From Aegicerativicinus sediminis (GTDB lineage: Bacteria; Bacteroidota; Bacteroidia; Flavobacteriales; Flavobacteriaceae): a DNA stretch of 64,000 nucleotides. Below, one piece after another: positions 27,406 through 35,855 of the stretch. A model generated the notes under the pieces. The model was given only the letters and a program-made list of their open reading frames with translations, had not been told where the DNA came from and searched no databases. The stretch spans positions 1,172,001 through 1,236,000 of the forward strand of contig NZ_CP064295.1 in assembly GCF_015476115.1 (NCBI RefSeq), read 5' to 3'. The translations under genes and the position numbers were made by a program. Positions within the stretch are counted from its first letter, which is position 1. Each line of letters begins with the position of its first letter.

Positions 27406-29158
27406 AAAATTTCATAAATGTGGTCTTGCAATAATTTGTTTTTTGTCATTATATCTTTCCCAAGCCCAAACCTCGCATAATGGAATTAATATTTTAGACT
27501 CCCTAAAGCTACGATTTCTTAAAAGCAACAATGCTGAAGGTGAAATTAGTGTCAATGGTAATTCTGACTCACCAATAATAAAGATTACAACAAACACCCA
27601 GCCTGCATTTATTTATAACCTGGCCAGTAAAATTCCCTTGATCCATAAAGAATTTAAAGAAGGACAGGTTTTCTTGATTTCTTTCAAAGCAAGGACCATT
27701 TCCTCTTCATTAGAAACAGGTGAAGCAAAACTGTTATGGTTACTTCGTCAATCTGAATCTCACAAAGACAATCTTACAAATACCATTAGCATTGGGTCAG
27801 ATTGGCAAGAATTTCATATACCGTTTCAAGCAAGTAGAAACATATTAGAAAAAGACTTCAGGGTAGTGTTTCAATATGGCTTTAAGCCCCAATCTTTGGA
27901 AATGAAGGATTTAACCTTCGAGGTATTTCCTATGGGTACGTCATTAGACGCCTTACCAAAAACTGAAATATCGTATGTGGGAATGGAACCAAACGCGCAA
28001 TGGAGAGTGAATGCCATTTCTAGAATTGAAAAACTGCGTAAAAAGGATTTTATATTAAAATTTGTTTCAAATGGAAAGACGGTTGAAAATCAATCTTTTT
28101 CAATCTCTTTAAAAAGTCATGCTTTCCCATTTGGTGCAGCAATAAACGCCAAGGATGTGGTTGAAGGAACTATGAAATACAACTTATTCAAAGAAAATTT
28201 CAATTTGGCCGTATTTGAAAACGATTTGAAAATTAAATCTTGGTACCGTGGCAAAAATGCAGAGACTACAAAAAAGGCTATGGAGATTTTGAAAAGTGAT
28301 GGTATAGATTTAAAAGGGCATGTGCTTATCTGGCCTGGGTTTAATTACCTAACAAATGAATACCGGCAACAAAAAAACAACCCAGAGGCTATCAAATCTC
28401 TGATGGGAGAACATGTGCAAACTATGTTAGTGGAAACTAAAGGATATACAACGCAGTGGGATGTGGTCAATGAAGCCTATACCAACCAAGATCTACAGAA
28501 TATTACCGGATCCGAAGAAATTTTGTTTGACGGTTTCAAAATGGCTAAAAAACTTCAACCTTCTTCTGCAAGATTTACTAATGAATATGGCATTATTAGT
28601 AAAGGCGGCATAGATTCTAAAAAGCAAGAATGGTATTATAATTTCATTAAAAGAATTGACGAAAACACAGGTGGATTGGTTGACGGAATTGGCATACAAT
28701 GCCACATTGGAAGTGATTTAACCTCTCCTGAAAGAGTATTGAAAATTCTAACTTATTATGGAAGTCTCGGAAAAAAAATAAGTATCTCCGAGTTTACAAT
28801 GGACATAAAGGATCCTCAACTGCGCGAGCAATACACTAGAGACTTTATGATAGCCGCTTTTAGCCACCCCAATGTTTCTGAATTTTTGTTTTGGGGATAT
28901 ATGGAAGAAGAATCCAAAAAAGTTGATATTTTTAAAAGTAATGGAGAAATAGGATCTATGGGGAAAGCCTATTTCGGTTTGGTTAAAGGGGCATGGCATA
29001 CTAAATTTAATGCCTCAACTGACAATCAAGGATATATAAAAAATAGAGGCTTTTTTGGAACTTACGAATACCAAACAGTTGTAGATGGACAATTGAAAAC
29101 AGGAACGTTTACTTTAGGAAAAGATCAAAACTCAATAATTACAATAAACCTAGAATGA
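27398..29158 (+). CDS. GH10 enzyme with N-terminal beta-sandwich module
   Basis: A 586-residue secreted endo-enzyme. The GTG start overlaps the previous gene by eight bases and gives the signal peptide MIRKFHKCGLAIICFLSLYL; no in-frame ATG lies near. Residues about 28-190 look like a carbohydrate-binding jelly-roll (KITTNTQPAFIYNL, WQEFHIPFQA), followed by a linker strand and the GH10 barrel from about 245. The acid/base is E359 in WDVVNEAY, and the nucleophile is E465 in SISEFTMD. The segment KGHVLIWPGFNYL replaces the family's HTLVWHSQ, and GIGIQCHIG is close to canonical. It is diverged from the shorter GH10 of the locus, so the two probably cut at different sites. It ends with a four-base overlap into sulfatase 6. 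Confidence 0.88.
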   Translation: MIRKFHKCGLAIICFLSLYLSQAQTSHNGINILDSLKLRFLKSNNAEGEISVNGNSDSPIIKITTNTQPAFIYNLASKIPLIHKEFKEGQVFLISFKARTISSSLETGEAKLLWLLRQSESHKDNLTNTISIGSDWQEFHIPFQASRNILEKDFRVVFQYGFKPQSLEMKDLTFEVFPMGTSLDALPKTEISYVGMEPNAQWRVNAISRIEKLRKKDFILKFVSNGKTVENQSFSISLKSHAFPFGAAINAKDVVEGTMKYNLFKENFNLAVFENDLKIKSWYRGKNAETTKKAMEILKSDGIDLKGHVLIWPGFNYLTNEYRQQKNNPEAIKSLMGEHVQTMLVETKGYTTQWDVVNEAYTNQDLQNITGSEEILFDGFKMAKKLQPSSARFTNEYGIISKGGIDSKKQEWYYNFIKRIDENTGGLVDGIGIQCHIGSDLTSPERVLKILTYYGSLGKKISISEFTMDIKDPQLREQYTRDFMIAAFSHPNVSEFLFWGYMEEESKKVDIFKSNGEIGSMGKAYFGLVKGAWHTKFNASTDNQGYIKNRGFFGTYEYQTVVDGQLKTGTFTLGKDQNSIITINLE

Positions 29159-30807
29159 AAGCTTTTATATTCATCATATGTTCTTTATTCATTTCCTTTA
29201 CCAGTAAGGCTCAAGAAAAACCAAATGTTCTTTGGATAGTAACGGAGGATATAAGCCCAACCCTCTCAATGTATGGCGATTCAACTGCCCAAACCCCAAA
29301 TTTAGATATGCTTGCAAGAGAAAGCATGGTTTATGACAATGCCTTTGCAGTAGTAGGTGTATGTGCTCCAACCCGTTCTTCTATAATTACGGGAATGTAT
29401 CCTACAACTATAGGTACTATGCATATGCGAACCGGACAAGATGTTATGTCTTGGGGTAAACGCTCCTATGAGGGAAAAGAAGCTTTAGCAAGAACCGATT
29501 TAGATGGAAATGAAATTAGACAATATGCGGCGGTAATTCCAGATTATGTTAAATGTTATACAGAATACCTCAGGGCGGAAGGGTATTTCTGCACAAATAA
29601 TCAAAAAACAGACTATCAATTTGCTGCGCCAGTTACGGCTTGGGATGAAAATAACACCAAAGCTCATTGGGGAAATCGGTTAGATGAAAAAACGCCATTT
29701 TTCTCCGTTTTCAATATAGGGGTTACTCATGAAAGTCGATTGTGGGTTAATGACGACTTGCCATTAACAGTAAATCCAAAAGATGTAAAAGTTCCTCCAT
29801 ATTTACCGGATAATGAAGCCACACGTAAAACGGTGGCGAGACATTATAGCAACGTGGAGTTGATGGATAAGGAGGTGGGAAACCTAATAAAACAGCTAAA
29901 AGAAGATGGGCTATATGACAAAACCATCATTTTCTTTTACAGCGATCACGGAGGGCCATTACCACGTCAAAAAAGAGAAATTTACGATTCTGGGTTGAAG
30001 GTTCCTTTTATGGTAAAAGGAATCACTGGTGAAGTTGGAAGAACTGATAGATTGATATCCTTTGTTGATTTGGCGCCAACCATGTTAAGTCTTGCTGGAA
30101 TAAAACCACCAGAGTATTTAGAAGGAAAAGCATTTTTAGGTAGCTACAAGGCCGAAAATAGAAATTATGTTTTTGGGAGCTCAGATAGGTTTGATGAATA
30201 TTCGGATAGAATTAGGGCGGTTAGAAACAAGCAATATTTATATCTGAGAAACGATTATCCTAATCTTCCGAAATATAAGGACGTGGGATACCGAAAAAAC
30301 ATTCCTATGATGCCCGTTTTTCTAAAATTGAAAGAAATGGGTAAACTTAATACCATTCAACAAAGTTGGTTTGAAACCAAAACCGAAGAAGAATTGTATG
30401 ATTGTGAAAACGATCCTTTCAATATTCACAATTTAGCAGAAGATCACAAATATGCTACAATCTTGGCAGAAATGCGAAAAGCTTTAGAGAATCATTTAGA
30501 AAATCGACATGATATGGGTCTTCAACCCGAAGCTCAACTAATAAATAACATGTGGCCCAATTTTCAGCAGCCTATTACAGAACAAGTTGAAATTAAAAAG
30601 ATAGGTGCGACAATAGAATTAACGTCCAAAACAAAAGGTGCCTCTATAGCATACATCATATCCGAAAACGCAAACGAGAAATTGGACTTCAATAGTGGTT
30701 GGAAACTGTATTCAAAACCTTTGGCATTAGAATATGGTAAATACCTTTATTCCTTAGCTCAACGGATTGGTTTTAAAGAAACCGAGATTCAGGTTTTCAA
30801 AATGTAA
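29155..30807 (+). CDS. S1 sulfatase 6 with CAPTR active-site motif
   Basis: A 550-residue secreted sulfatase with signal peptide ending at SKAQ (residue 20). C70 in VCAPTRSSIITGMYP is the formylglycine site; threonine takes the usual serine place, which is tolerated in the C-x-P-x-R motif. WIVTEDISPTLSMYG and FFYSDHGGPLPRQKRE are the metal-site segments. The overall look (TTIGTMHMRT after the active site) resembles the S1_8 branch, a tentative call. After about residue 465 a small extra domain (TIELTSKTKGASIAYIIS) resembles the C-terminal beta-domain of chitobiase-type enzymes. The ATG overlaps the GH10 stop by four bases. Confidence 0.9.
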   Translation: MKAFIFIICSLFISFTSKAQEKPNVLWIVTEDISPTLSMYGDSTAQTPNLDMLARESMVYDNAFAVVGVCAPTRSSIITGMYPTTIGTMHMRTGQDVMSWGKRSYEGKEALARTDLDGNEIRQYAAVIPDYVKCYTEYLRAEGYFCTNNQKTDYQFAAPVTAWDENNTKAHWGNRLDEKTPFFSVFNIGVTHESRLWVNDDLPLTVNPKDVKVPPYLPDNEATRKTVARHYSNVELMDKEVGNLIKQLKEDGLYDKTIIFFYSDHGGPLPRQKREIYDSGLKVPFMVKGITGEVGRTDRLISFVDLAPTMLSLAGIKPPEYLEGKAFLGSYKAENRNYVFGSSDRFDEYSDRIRAVRNKQYLYLRNDYPNLPKYKDVGYRKNIPMMPVFLKLKEMGKLNTIQQSWFETKTEEELYDCENDPFNIHNLAEDHKYATILAEMRKALENHLENRHDMGLQPEAQLINNMWPNFQQPITEQVEIKKIGATIELTSKTKGASIAYIISENANEKLDFNSGWKLYSKPLALEYGKYLYSLAQRIGFKETEIQVFKM

Positions 30808-30842
30808 TAGTTCAATCTAATTAAACCCAAATCAATACAATA

Positions 30843-32327
30843 TTGCAAAAACGTTATATAAATTGGATTTTCATACTTGCTACTTTAGCTAGTTTAAGTT
30901 GTGTAAATGAGCGGGGCCAAGAACTAGCTCCCCAACCAAATGTGCTTCTAATTTATATGGATGATCTACGACCTGAGCTTGCCTCGTATGGTCGTCAGAA
31001 CATAAAATCTCCTAATATTGACGCCCTTTCAAACAGGGGTATTAAATTTACTAATGCTTATTGTAACGTTCCTGTTTGTGGCGCTTCAAGGGCAAGTATG
31101 CTCACAGGCATGCTGCCTACTGTAAATCGATTTTTAGACTACAACACTTTTGTTGAAAAGGAAGTACCTGATGCCATTACTTTGCCCCAGTTATTCAAGG
31201 AAAATGGTTATCTAACAATTTCGAACGGGAAAATTTATCATCATTTAGACGATCGGGAAACTGATTGGGATGAGATTTGGAGGCCATATGCATTTGACGA
31301 AAATGAGTTAGAATTATCCCCTACAGATTATTGGCAATCGCTTTGGAAAGACTACCACTTAACTGAAAATATAGACGAATACAAAAGAACTGGCACAGGT
31401 CCTGCTTATGAAAATGCCAATGTAGCAGATTCTGTTTACATTGATGGCATGGTGGCTAAAAAAGTTATATGGGATTTGAAAAAATTGAAAAAAACTGACA
31501 AACCATTCTTTCTTACCGCTGGTTTCATTAGCCCGCATCTTCCATTCAATGCACCAAAAAAATATTGGGATATGTATCCACGAGATAGTATAAAACAACC
31601 CAATAACAATTACATTCCTAAGAATGCACCAAAAATTTCAATTAGCAATTGGCCGGAAATGCGAGCCTATTCGGGCATACCCAAGAAGGGACAAGTAAGC
31701 GATTCGTTGGCAAAAACACTTATTCATGGCTATTATGCCACGGTTAGTTATGTCGACGCCCTAATCGGTGAAATTTTGAACCAATTAGAAGTACTAGACC
31801 TCGAAAAAAATACGATTGTTGTTTTTGTTTCCGATCATGGATACAATCTTCAAGAGCACACACAATGGGCAAAATTCACCAATTACAATACATCTACACA
31901 AGTACCATTAGTAATTTACAATCCTTTTTCAAAACAACAGTCTGCTACGACCAACGCATTGGTGGAATTAGTTGATGTATACCCAACTATTGCCGAATTA
32001 TGTCGGTTACAAGCCCCCAAGAACCAATTAGATGGGGAGAGCTTGGCGCCTATACTTAATGAACCAAATCTCAAAGGCAAAAACCATATTTTAATTAAGA
32101 GAGGTAATGGTTTCACCTTAAAAACTCAACAATTTAGTTATACAGAATACATAAATCTAAAAAATGACTCTTTAATATCAAACATGCTTTATGACCATAA
32201 AATTGATAAAGACGAAAATATAAATGTGGTTGATGAACAGGAATATGCTGAAACGGTAAAAAGGCTGCGGGGAATTTTACATACCGAATATAGCTATAAC
32301 ATTCAAGGGAGGGGTTTAGAGCATTAA
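30843..32327 (+). CDS. S1 sulfatase 7 with CGASR motif, lipoprotein
   Basis: A 494-residue sulfatase of the iduronate-2-sulfatase-like branch. The TTG start gives a lipoprotein signal (FILATLASLSC, Cys20). C79 in VCGASRASMLTGMLP is the formylglycine site; alanine stands in the usual proline position, an allowed variant. YMDDLRPELASYG, GKIYHHL, and FVSDHGYNLQEHTQW are the core segments, and AGFISPHLPFNAPKKYWDMY repeats the hallmark seen in sulfatase 2. It is the last gene of the plus-strand PUL 1 series, 35 bases after sulfatase 6, and converges with the epimerase-like gene. I see no clear terminator in the 78 bases between them. Confidence 0.9.
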   Translation: MQKRYINWIFILATLASLSCVNERGQELAPQPNVLLIYMDDLRPELASYGRQNIKSPNIDALSNRGIKFTNAYCNVPVCGASRASMLTGMLPTVNRFLDYNTFVEKEVPDAITLPQLFKENGYLTISNGKIYHHLDDRETDWDEIWRPYAFDENELELSPTDYWQSLWKDYHLTENIDEYKRTGTGPAYENANVADSVYIDGMVAKKVIWDLKKLKKTDKPFFLTAGFISPHLPFNAPKKYWDMYPRDSIKQPNNNYIPKNAPKISISNWPEMRAYSGIPKKGQVSDSLAKTLIHGYYATVSYVDALIGEILNQLEVLDLEKNTIVVFVSDHGYNLQEHTQWAKFTNYNTSTQVPLVIYNPFSKQQSATTNALVELVDVYPTIAELCRLQAPKNQLDGESLAPILNEPNLKGKNHILIKRGNGFTLKTQQFSYTEYINLKNDSLISNMLYDHKIDKDENINVVDEQEYAETVKRLRGILHTEYSYNIQGRGLEH

Positions 32328-32405
32328 CAAGTCAATTTACTAATTTGAAGTTATTTTATCTAAATATTCCAAACTTGGCTGAACCCACAATCGGAAATTT
32401 TTTCA

Positions 32406-33404
32406 TTATAAAATTTCTATTGAAAAAGAGAATTTAAAATTTTCCTTCGGCTCTAAAGCCACTATACCTTCTTTCTGGGTAAATTCTTTAGTATGATCAG
32501 TATTATCAGCTATTCCATGCCAAGGCTCAATACAAATAAAAGGGGCATCCTTCGCGGACCATATCCCCAAATAAGGGAAATTTTTAAAGGTTACGCTCAA
32601 ATAGTCTTTATTTGTTGGCTTGTGAACGAACTTTACTTTTGAGAAGGGATTTGGGTTGAACGTAATTGAACCGTCGTCGAACTTCCCATCGGGTAACTCC
32701 ATTATTCCGGGTTCATCCATTACTTTATAAGTAGAATCTATATAAAATTTTCCTTCTTCATTTTTATCGATTGCCTCAGGCATCAATTGCTTGTCAAACA
32801 CTAATTGGTATTCACTTCTTTTTTGGCCATCCTCAAAAGGACAACTAAATGCAGGGTGTGCTCCTATGGAAAAATACAGTGTTTTAGAATTCGTGTTTTT
32901 TACTACATAACCTACGTCAAGACCGTTTTCAGTTATACGATAATGCAATTGCAAAACATAACTAAAAGGATACATTTTCAAGGTATTAGCATTTTCTTTT
33001 TGCTGAAAAATAATATGATCATCTTCTACTTCAACTGCTTCAAATTCCAAATCTCGGGCAAAACCATGTTGAGGAAGACTGTAATTTTCACCTTCATAGA
33101 AATATTCCTTATCAATTAAAGGTCCTACTATAGGAAAAAGAACTGGTGAATGCCTATTCCAATGATCTGGATCTGCCTGCCACATATATTCTAGGCCGTT
33201 CTTAGTTAAACTATACAATTCTGCCCCTTTGGTTAGAATTTTGGCGGTGATCCCGTTTTTTGAAATGGTATATACAGACGGATTATTCATTGAAGTAAGC
33301 GTTTGGTGCCATAAAGAAAAACAGAAAGTCTGAAAAAGTAAAAATTTCAAAATAAATATTCTCCTGAGGTTTAAAAACCATTTTAATTGAATGCTCATAA
33401 TCAT
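32406..33404 (-). CDS. Aldose 1-epimerase-like protein (LacX type)
   Basis: An enzyme of the galactose mutarotase fold, which interconverts alpha and beta anomers of free sugars. Catalytic marks are present: SIGAHPAFSCPF with the histidine and FICIEPWHGIAD with the glutamate. NRHSPVLFPIVGPL and YSLPQHGFARDL are typical of the LacX-like branch. The frame opens at 33404 with a hydrophobic N-terminus (ILKFLLFQTFCFSLW) that may be a signal peptide; an internal ATG at 33290 would give a 294-residue cytoplasmic protein of normal family length. The choice between export and cytoplasm cannot be settled here. It lies convergent to PUL 1 and divergent from the Calx-beta gene, and fits sugar processing after uptake or in the periplasm. 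Confidence 0.85.
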   Translation of the reverse strand: MIMSIQLKWFLNLRRIFILKFLLFQTFCFSLWHQTLTSMNNPSVYTISKNGITAKILTKGAELYSLTKNGLEYMWQADPDHWNRHSPVLFPIVGPLIDKEYFYEGENYSLPQHGFARDLEFEAVEVEDDHIIFQQKENANTLKMYPFSYVLQLHYRITENGLDVGYVVKNTNSKTLYFSIGAHPAFSCPFEDGQKRSEYQLVFDKQLMPEAIDKNEEGKFYIDSTYKVMDEPGIMELPDGKFDDGSITFNPNPFSKVKFVHKPTNKDYLSVTFKNFPYLGIWSAKDAPFICIEPWHGIADNTDHTKEFTQKEGIVALEPKENFKFSFSIEIL

Positions 33405-33724
33405 TAATTTGAATTTAAACTTAAAACCAAATTACTACTCTCAACATAGAATAGAGTTCAATAATTGTCGGATATCTTCTAATAGTTTAGTTAGTTTCTA
33501 AACAATCGCTTTCCCGATGCAATTGATTTCTGAAGTGTAATAATCTTTGTTAAAAAAGGAAAATAGAAATAGATAAAAAGGTATTAATGTTACTATAAAC
33601 ACTTACAAAAAAGGGGTTTAATGTCAATTTTCACGCTAATCAAACCCTTAGTGATAGTTATTGAACCCGTTCTTGGCCTTTAATTATGAATTTAGCAATC
33701 ACATTAACTAGCAATTATAGGCAT

Positions 33725-35446
33725 ATGAAATTAAGATCACTCTTATTTTTAGGAATTATAACCCTTTTTCTTGGGTGCGAAGAAGATGATAACAATGCAA
33801 CTGGAACTGCAGCAGTAAGTTTTGCATACGATAATTTAAGAGAGGTTGAAGGGGCGACCATCCCACTCTCTTTGAATTTAGGAATTGATAATTACGCACA
33901 TTCAGGTGGAAGTGTTACCATCGATATTAGTGGGGGAAACTACGGAACTGATTATGAAACAAGTGAGGGTTCCTCTTCCTTTAATATTGACTTAGAACCA
34001 AATCAACTTACAGCTTCTTTTACCATTCAACCTATTGATGATGAGGTAATAGAAGACGACAAGGTATTAACCATATCCATTTCGGCCGTAACTGGCTCCC
34101 TTACTTTAGGTGAAAAAACAAGTTTTACGCTCACCCTTTTGGATGATGACGACCCAACGATTGCCTCAATAGAATTTGAAAACGCCACCTTTGAAATAGA
34201 TGAAAATAGCACCACTCCACTTATATTGAATTTAATTTTCGATCAGGCAACTACAGACGGTGGTAGCATAACAATAGGTTTGGCGGGAGAGGCCGTGTTA
34301 GATACCGATTACAGCATAACAGGTGCAAGCGGAAACAGTCTTGTCTTAAGTGTTCCAGGTGGAGCTACCTCAGCATCATTCGAAATAGCAACTATAGATA
34401 ATTCCGAATACGAACCCAACAAAACGATAGAACTATCTATTGAAGAAGTAAGCGGAGGGTTATCCGTTGGGGTTGGAAACAGTTCCACAGTTACTATAAT
34501 TAATGACGACGCTGCTCCTAACCCTATCGCTAATTTTGCAATAGCTTCAACTACGGTAGATGAAGATAATGGCACACTGTCCGCTACAATAAACTTTTCA
34601 AGTACAACCATCGCAGATGCAACATTAGAAATTTCAGCATCCGGAACAGCCACATTAGGCAGCGATTATACTTATAACAGCTCCTCAATAAGTCCTGTTT
34701 CAATAAATATCCCATCAGGCTCCGACTCAATTTCTTTTGATATTGACATAACTGACGACAGTGACACTGAGGAAGATGAAACCATCATTCTAGATCTTAC
34801 ATCAGTTACAGGTGGCTTAGAAATAGGGAACACGACTTCCCAATTCACAATTACAATTACCGATAATGACCAAGTTTCCCTGTTTTCTTACCAAGAATCT
34901 TTTGAGACAGTTACTGCAGACATAAGTGAAGTTGGTTATCAAAATATTTTTATTAACCAAACACTTCCAGAAGGAAATCTTATTAAATATCTAAACAGGG
35001 CTGATACATTTCCCGACATAAACGATCCTTCACAATTAACTGCAAACGGTCTCCAAATATTTTATAACATTTCCAGCGATGGTGAAGGTGTAATAGATAA
35101 CATGATAGTCTCCCCTGTGCTGGAGGCAACTGGTAATATGAAAGTTTCCTATGACGTTTCCTATGTGACAGGTAAAGCCAAAAATATTGCAGACGTTACT
35201 TTTTATTGGTCAAAATCTTATGATGGCTCAGGTAGTTTTGACGAATCACAATGGACAGCTTTAGAAACTGTTACAGCCACTAGTTTAGATGCAGAAGGCG
35301 TAGCAAGAACTGGTTGGTCTAGAAGGGAGTTCAATATTACAGCCACTTCCAATTTTTATTTAGCTATAAGAATTAACCAAAGCATGACTGCCTCTAATGA
35401 TGTTTTACAATGGAGATGGGATAACATCCAAGCAATACAACAATAG
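33725..35446 (+). CDS. Calx-beta repeat lipoprotein
   Basis: A 573-residue surface-type lipoprotein. The frame opens at 33686, but the ATG at 33725 gives a clean lipoprotein signal (LLFLGIITLFLGC, Cys18). Three Calx-beta domains follow (about residues 25-135, 135-245 and 255-370), each with the D-E-x-x-x-E-x-x-E-T/K-type calcium-binding edge such as DDEVIEDDKVLTISI and DSDTEEDETIILDL. The last 180 residues resemble a choice-of-anchor/jelly-roll domain (SYQESFETVTADISEVGY, VIDNMIVSPVLEATGNMKVSYDV). No catalytic residues are apparent. It heads the cassette with the GH5 enzyme and may be a calcium-stabilised glycan-binding or adhesion protein. Confidence 0.8.
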   Translation: MKLRSLLFLGIITLFLGCEEDDNNATGTAAVSFAYDNLREVEGATIPLSLNLGIDNYAHSGGSVTIDISGGNYGTDYETSEGSSSFNIDLEPNQLTASFTIQPIDDEVIEDDKVLTISISAVTGSLTLGEKTSFTLTLLDDDDPTIASIEFENATFEIDENSTTPLILNLIFDQATTDGGSITIGLAGEAVLDTDYSITGASGNSLVLSVPGGATSASFEIATIDNSEYEPNKTIELSIEEVSGGLSVGVGNSSTVTIINDDAAPNPIANFAIASTTVDEDNGTLSATINFSSTTIADATLEISASGTATLGSDYTYNSSSISPVSINIPSGSDSISFDIDITDDSDTEEDETIILDLTSVTGGLEIGNTTSQFTITITDNDQVSLFSYQESFETVTADISEVGYQNIFINQTLPEGNLIKYLNRADTFPDINDPSQLTANGLQIFYNISSDGEGVIDNMIVSPVLEATGNMKVSYDVSYVTGKAKNIADVTFYWSKSYDGSGSFDESQWTALETVTATSLDAEGVARTGWSRREFNITATSNFYLAIRINQSMTASNDVLQWRWDNIQAIQQ

Positions 35447-35477
35447 CCAACATATAAATATCGATAACAAATAAAAA

Positions 35478-35822
35478 ATGAAAAGAATCATAACAACTTT
35501 AATTGTACTAATTAGTCTTTCGTTTACGGCATATTCCCAAAACCAAAAAATAAAGGATGCGGCCAAGGAGAAAGTAGAGGAACTAAACCAAGAAATTATT
35601 GCGGGCAACAAAGACTTGGCACTTTCACAAGATCAAAAAGACAAGATTTATAGCCTGCATATTGCTCGTATAGAAGAGGTTAGGAAAGCAAGAAAAAACG
35701 GAAGTGACAAGGATGAATTAAAGGTAATTAACAAAAAATATTTCCAGCAAATCTATAATGATGTTCTTTCAAAAGAACAAAAGAAGGCTAGACGAGCCGG
35801 CAAAGACGATAGTGAAGATTAA
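35478..35822 (+). CDS. Small exported Spy/LTXXQ-like protein
   Basis: A 114-residue protein with a signal peptide (MKRIITTLIVLISLSFTAYS). The mature part is helical and highly charged, with LSQDQKDKIYSLHIARIEEVRKA and a later SKEQKKARR, the spacing seen in Spy/CpxP-like periplasmic proteins that carry LTXXQ motifs. Members of that family bind unfolded proteins, so a periplasmic helper role is possible. It is 31 bases after the Calx-beta gene and 33 before GH5, so it probably belongs to the same transcript. The family assignment is tentative. Confidence 0.65.
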   Translation: MKRIITTLIVLISLSFTAYSQNQKIKDAAKEKVEELNQEIIAGNKDLALSQDQKDKIYSLHIARIEEVRKARKNGSDKDELKVINKKYFQQIYNDVLSKEQKKARRAGKDDSED

Positions 35823-35855
35823 TATTAATAAGGTAACCAAGATTTAATTAGTATT

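Noticed and set aside
1493-32327. Ulvan-degradation locus, suggested by GH78 plus many sulfatases
   Set aside because: No ulvan lyase family and no GH105 unsaturated glucuronyl hydrolase in the window, while two GH10 and a GH29 are present; ulvan is not excluded if lyases lie to the left.
33290-33404. N-terminal extension of the epimerase-like gene as a definite signal peptide
   Set aside because: Hydrophobic but without a clear cleavage site, and the internal ATG at 33290 gives the usual family length; left open in the feature entry.
33600-33660. Imperfect dyad GGGGTTT...AAACCC upstream of the Calx-beta gene
   Set aside because: Short and imperfect, with a long spacer; not distinguishable from chance in AT-rich DNA.
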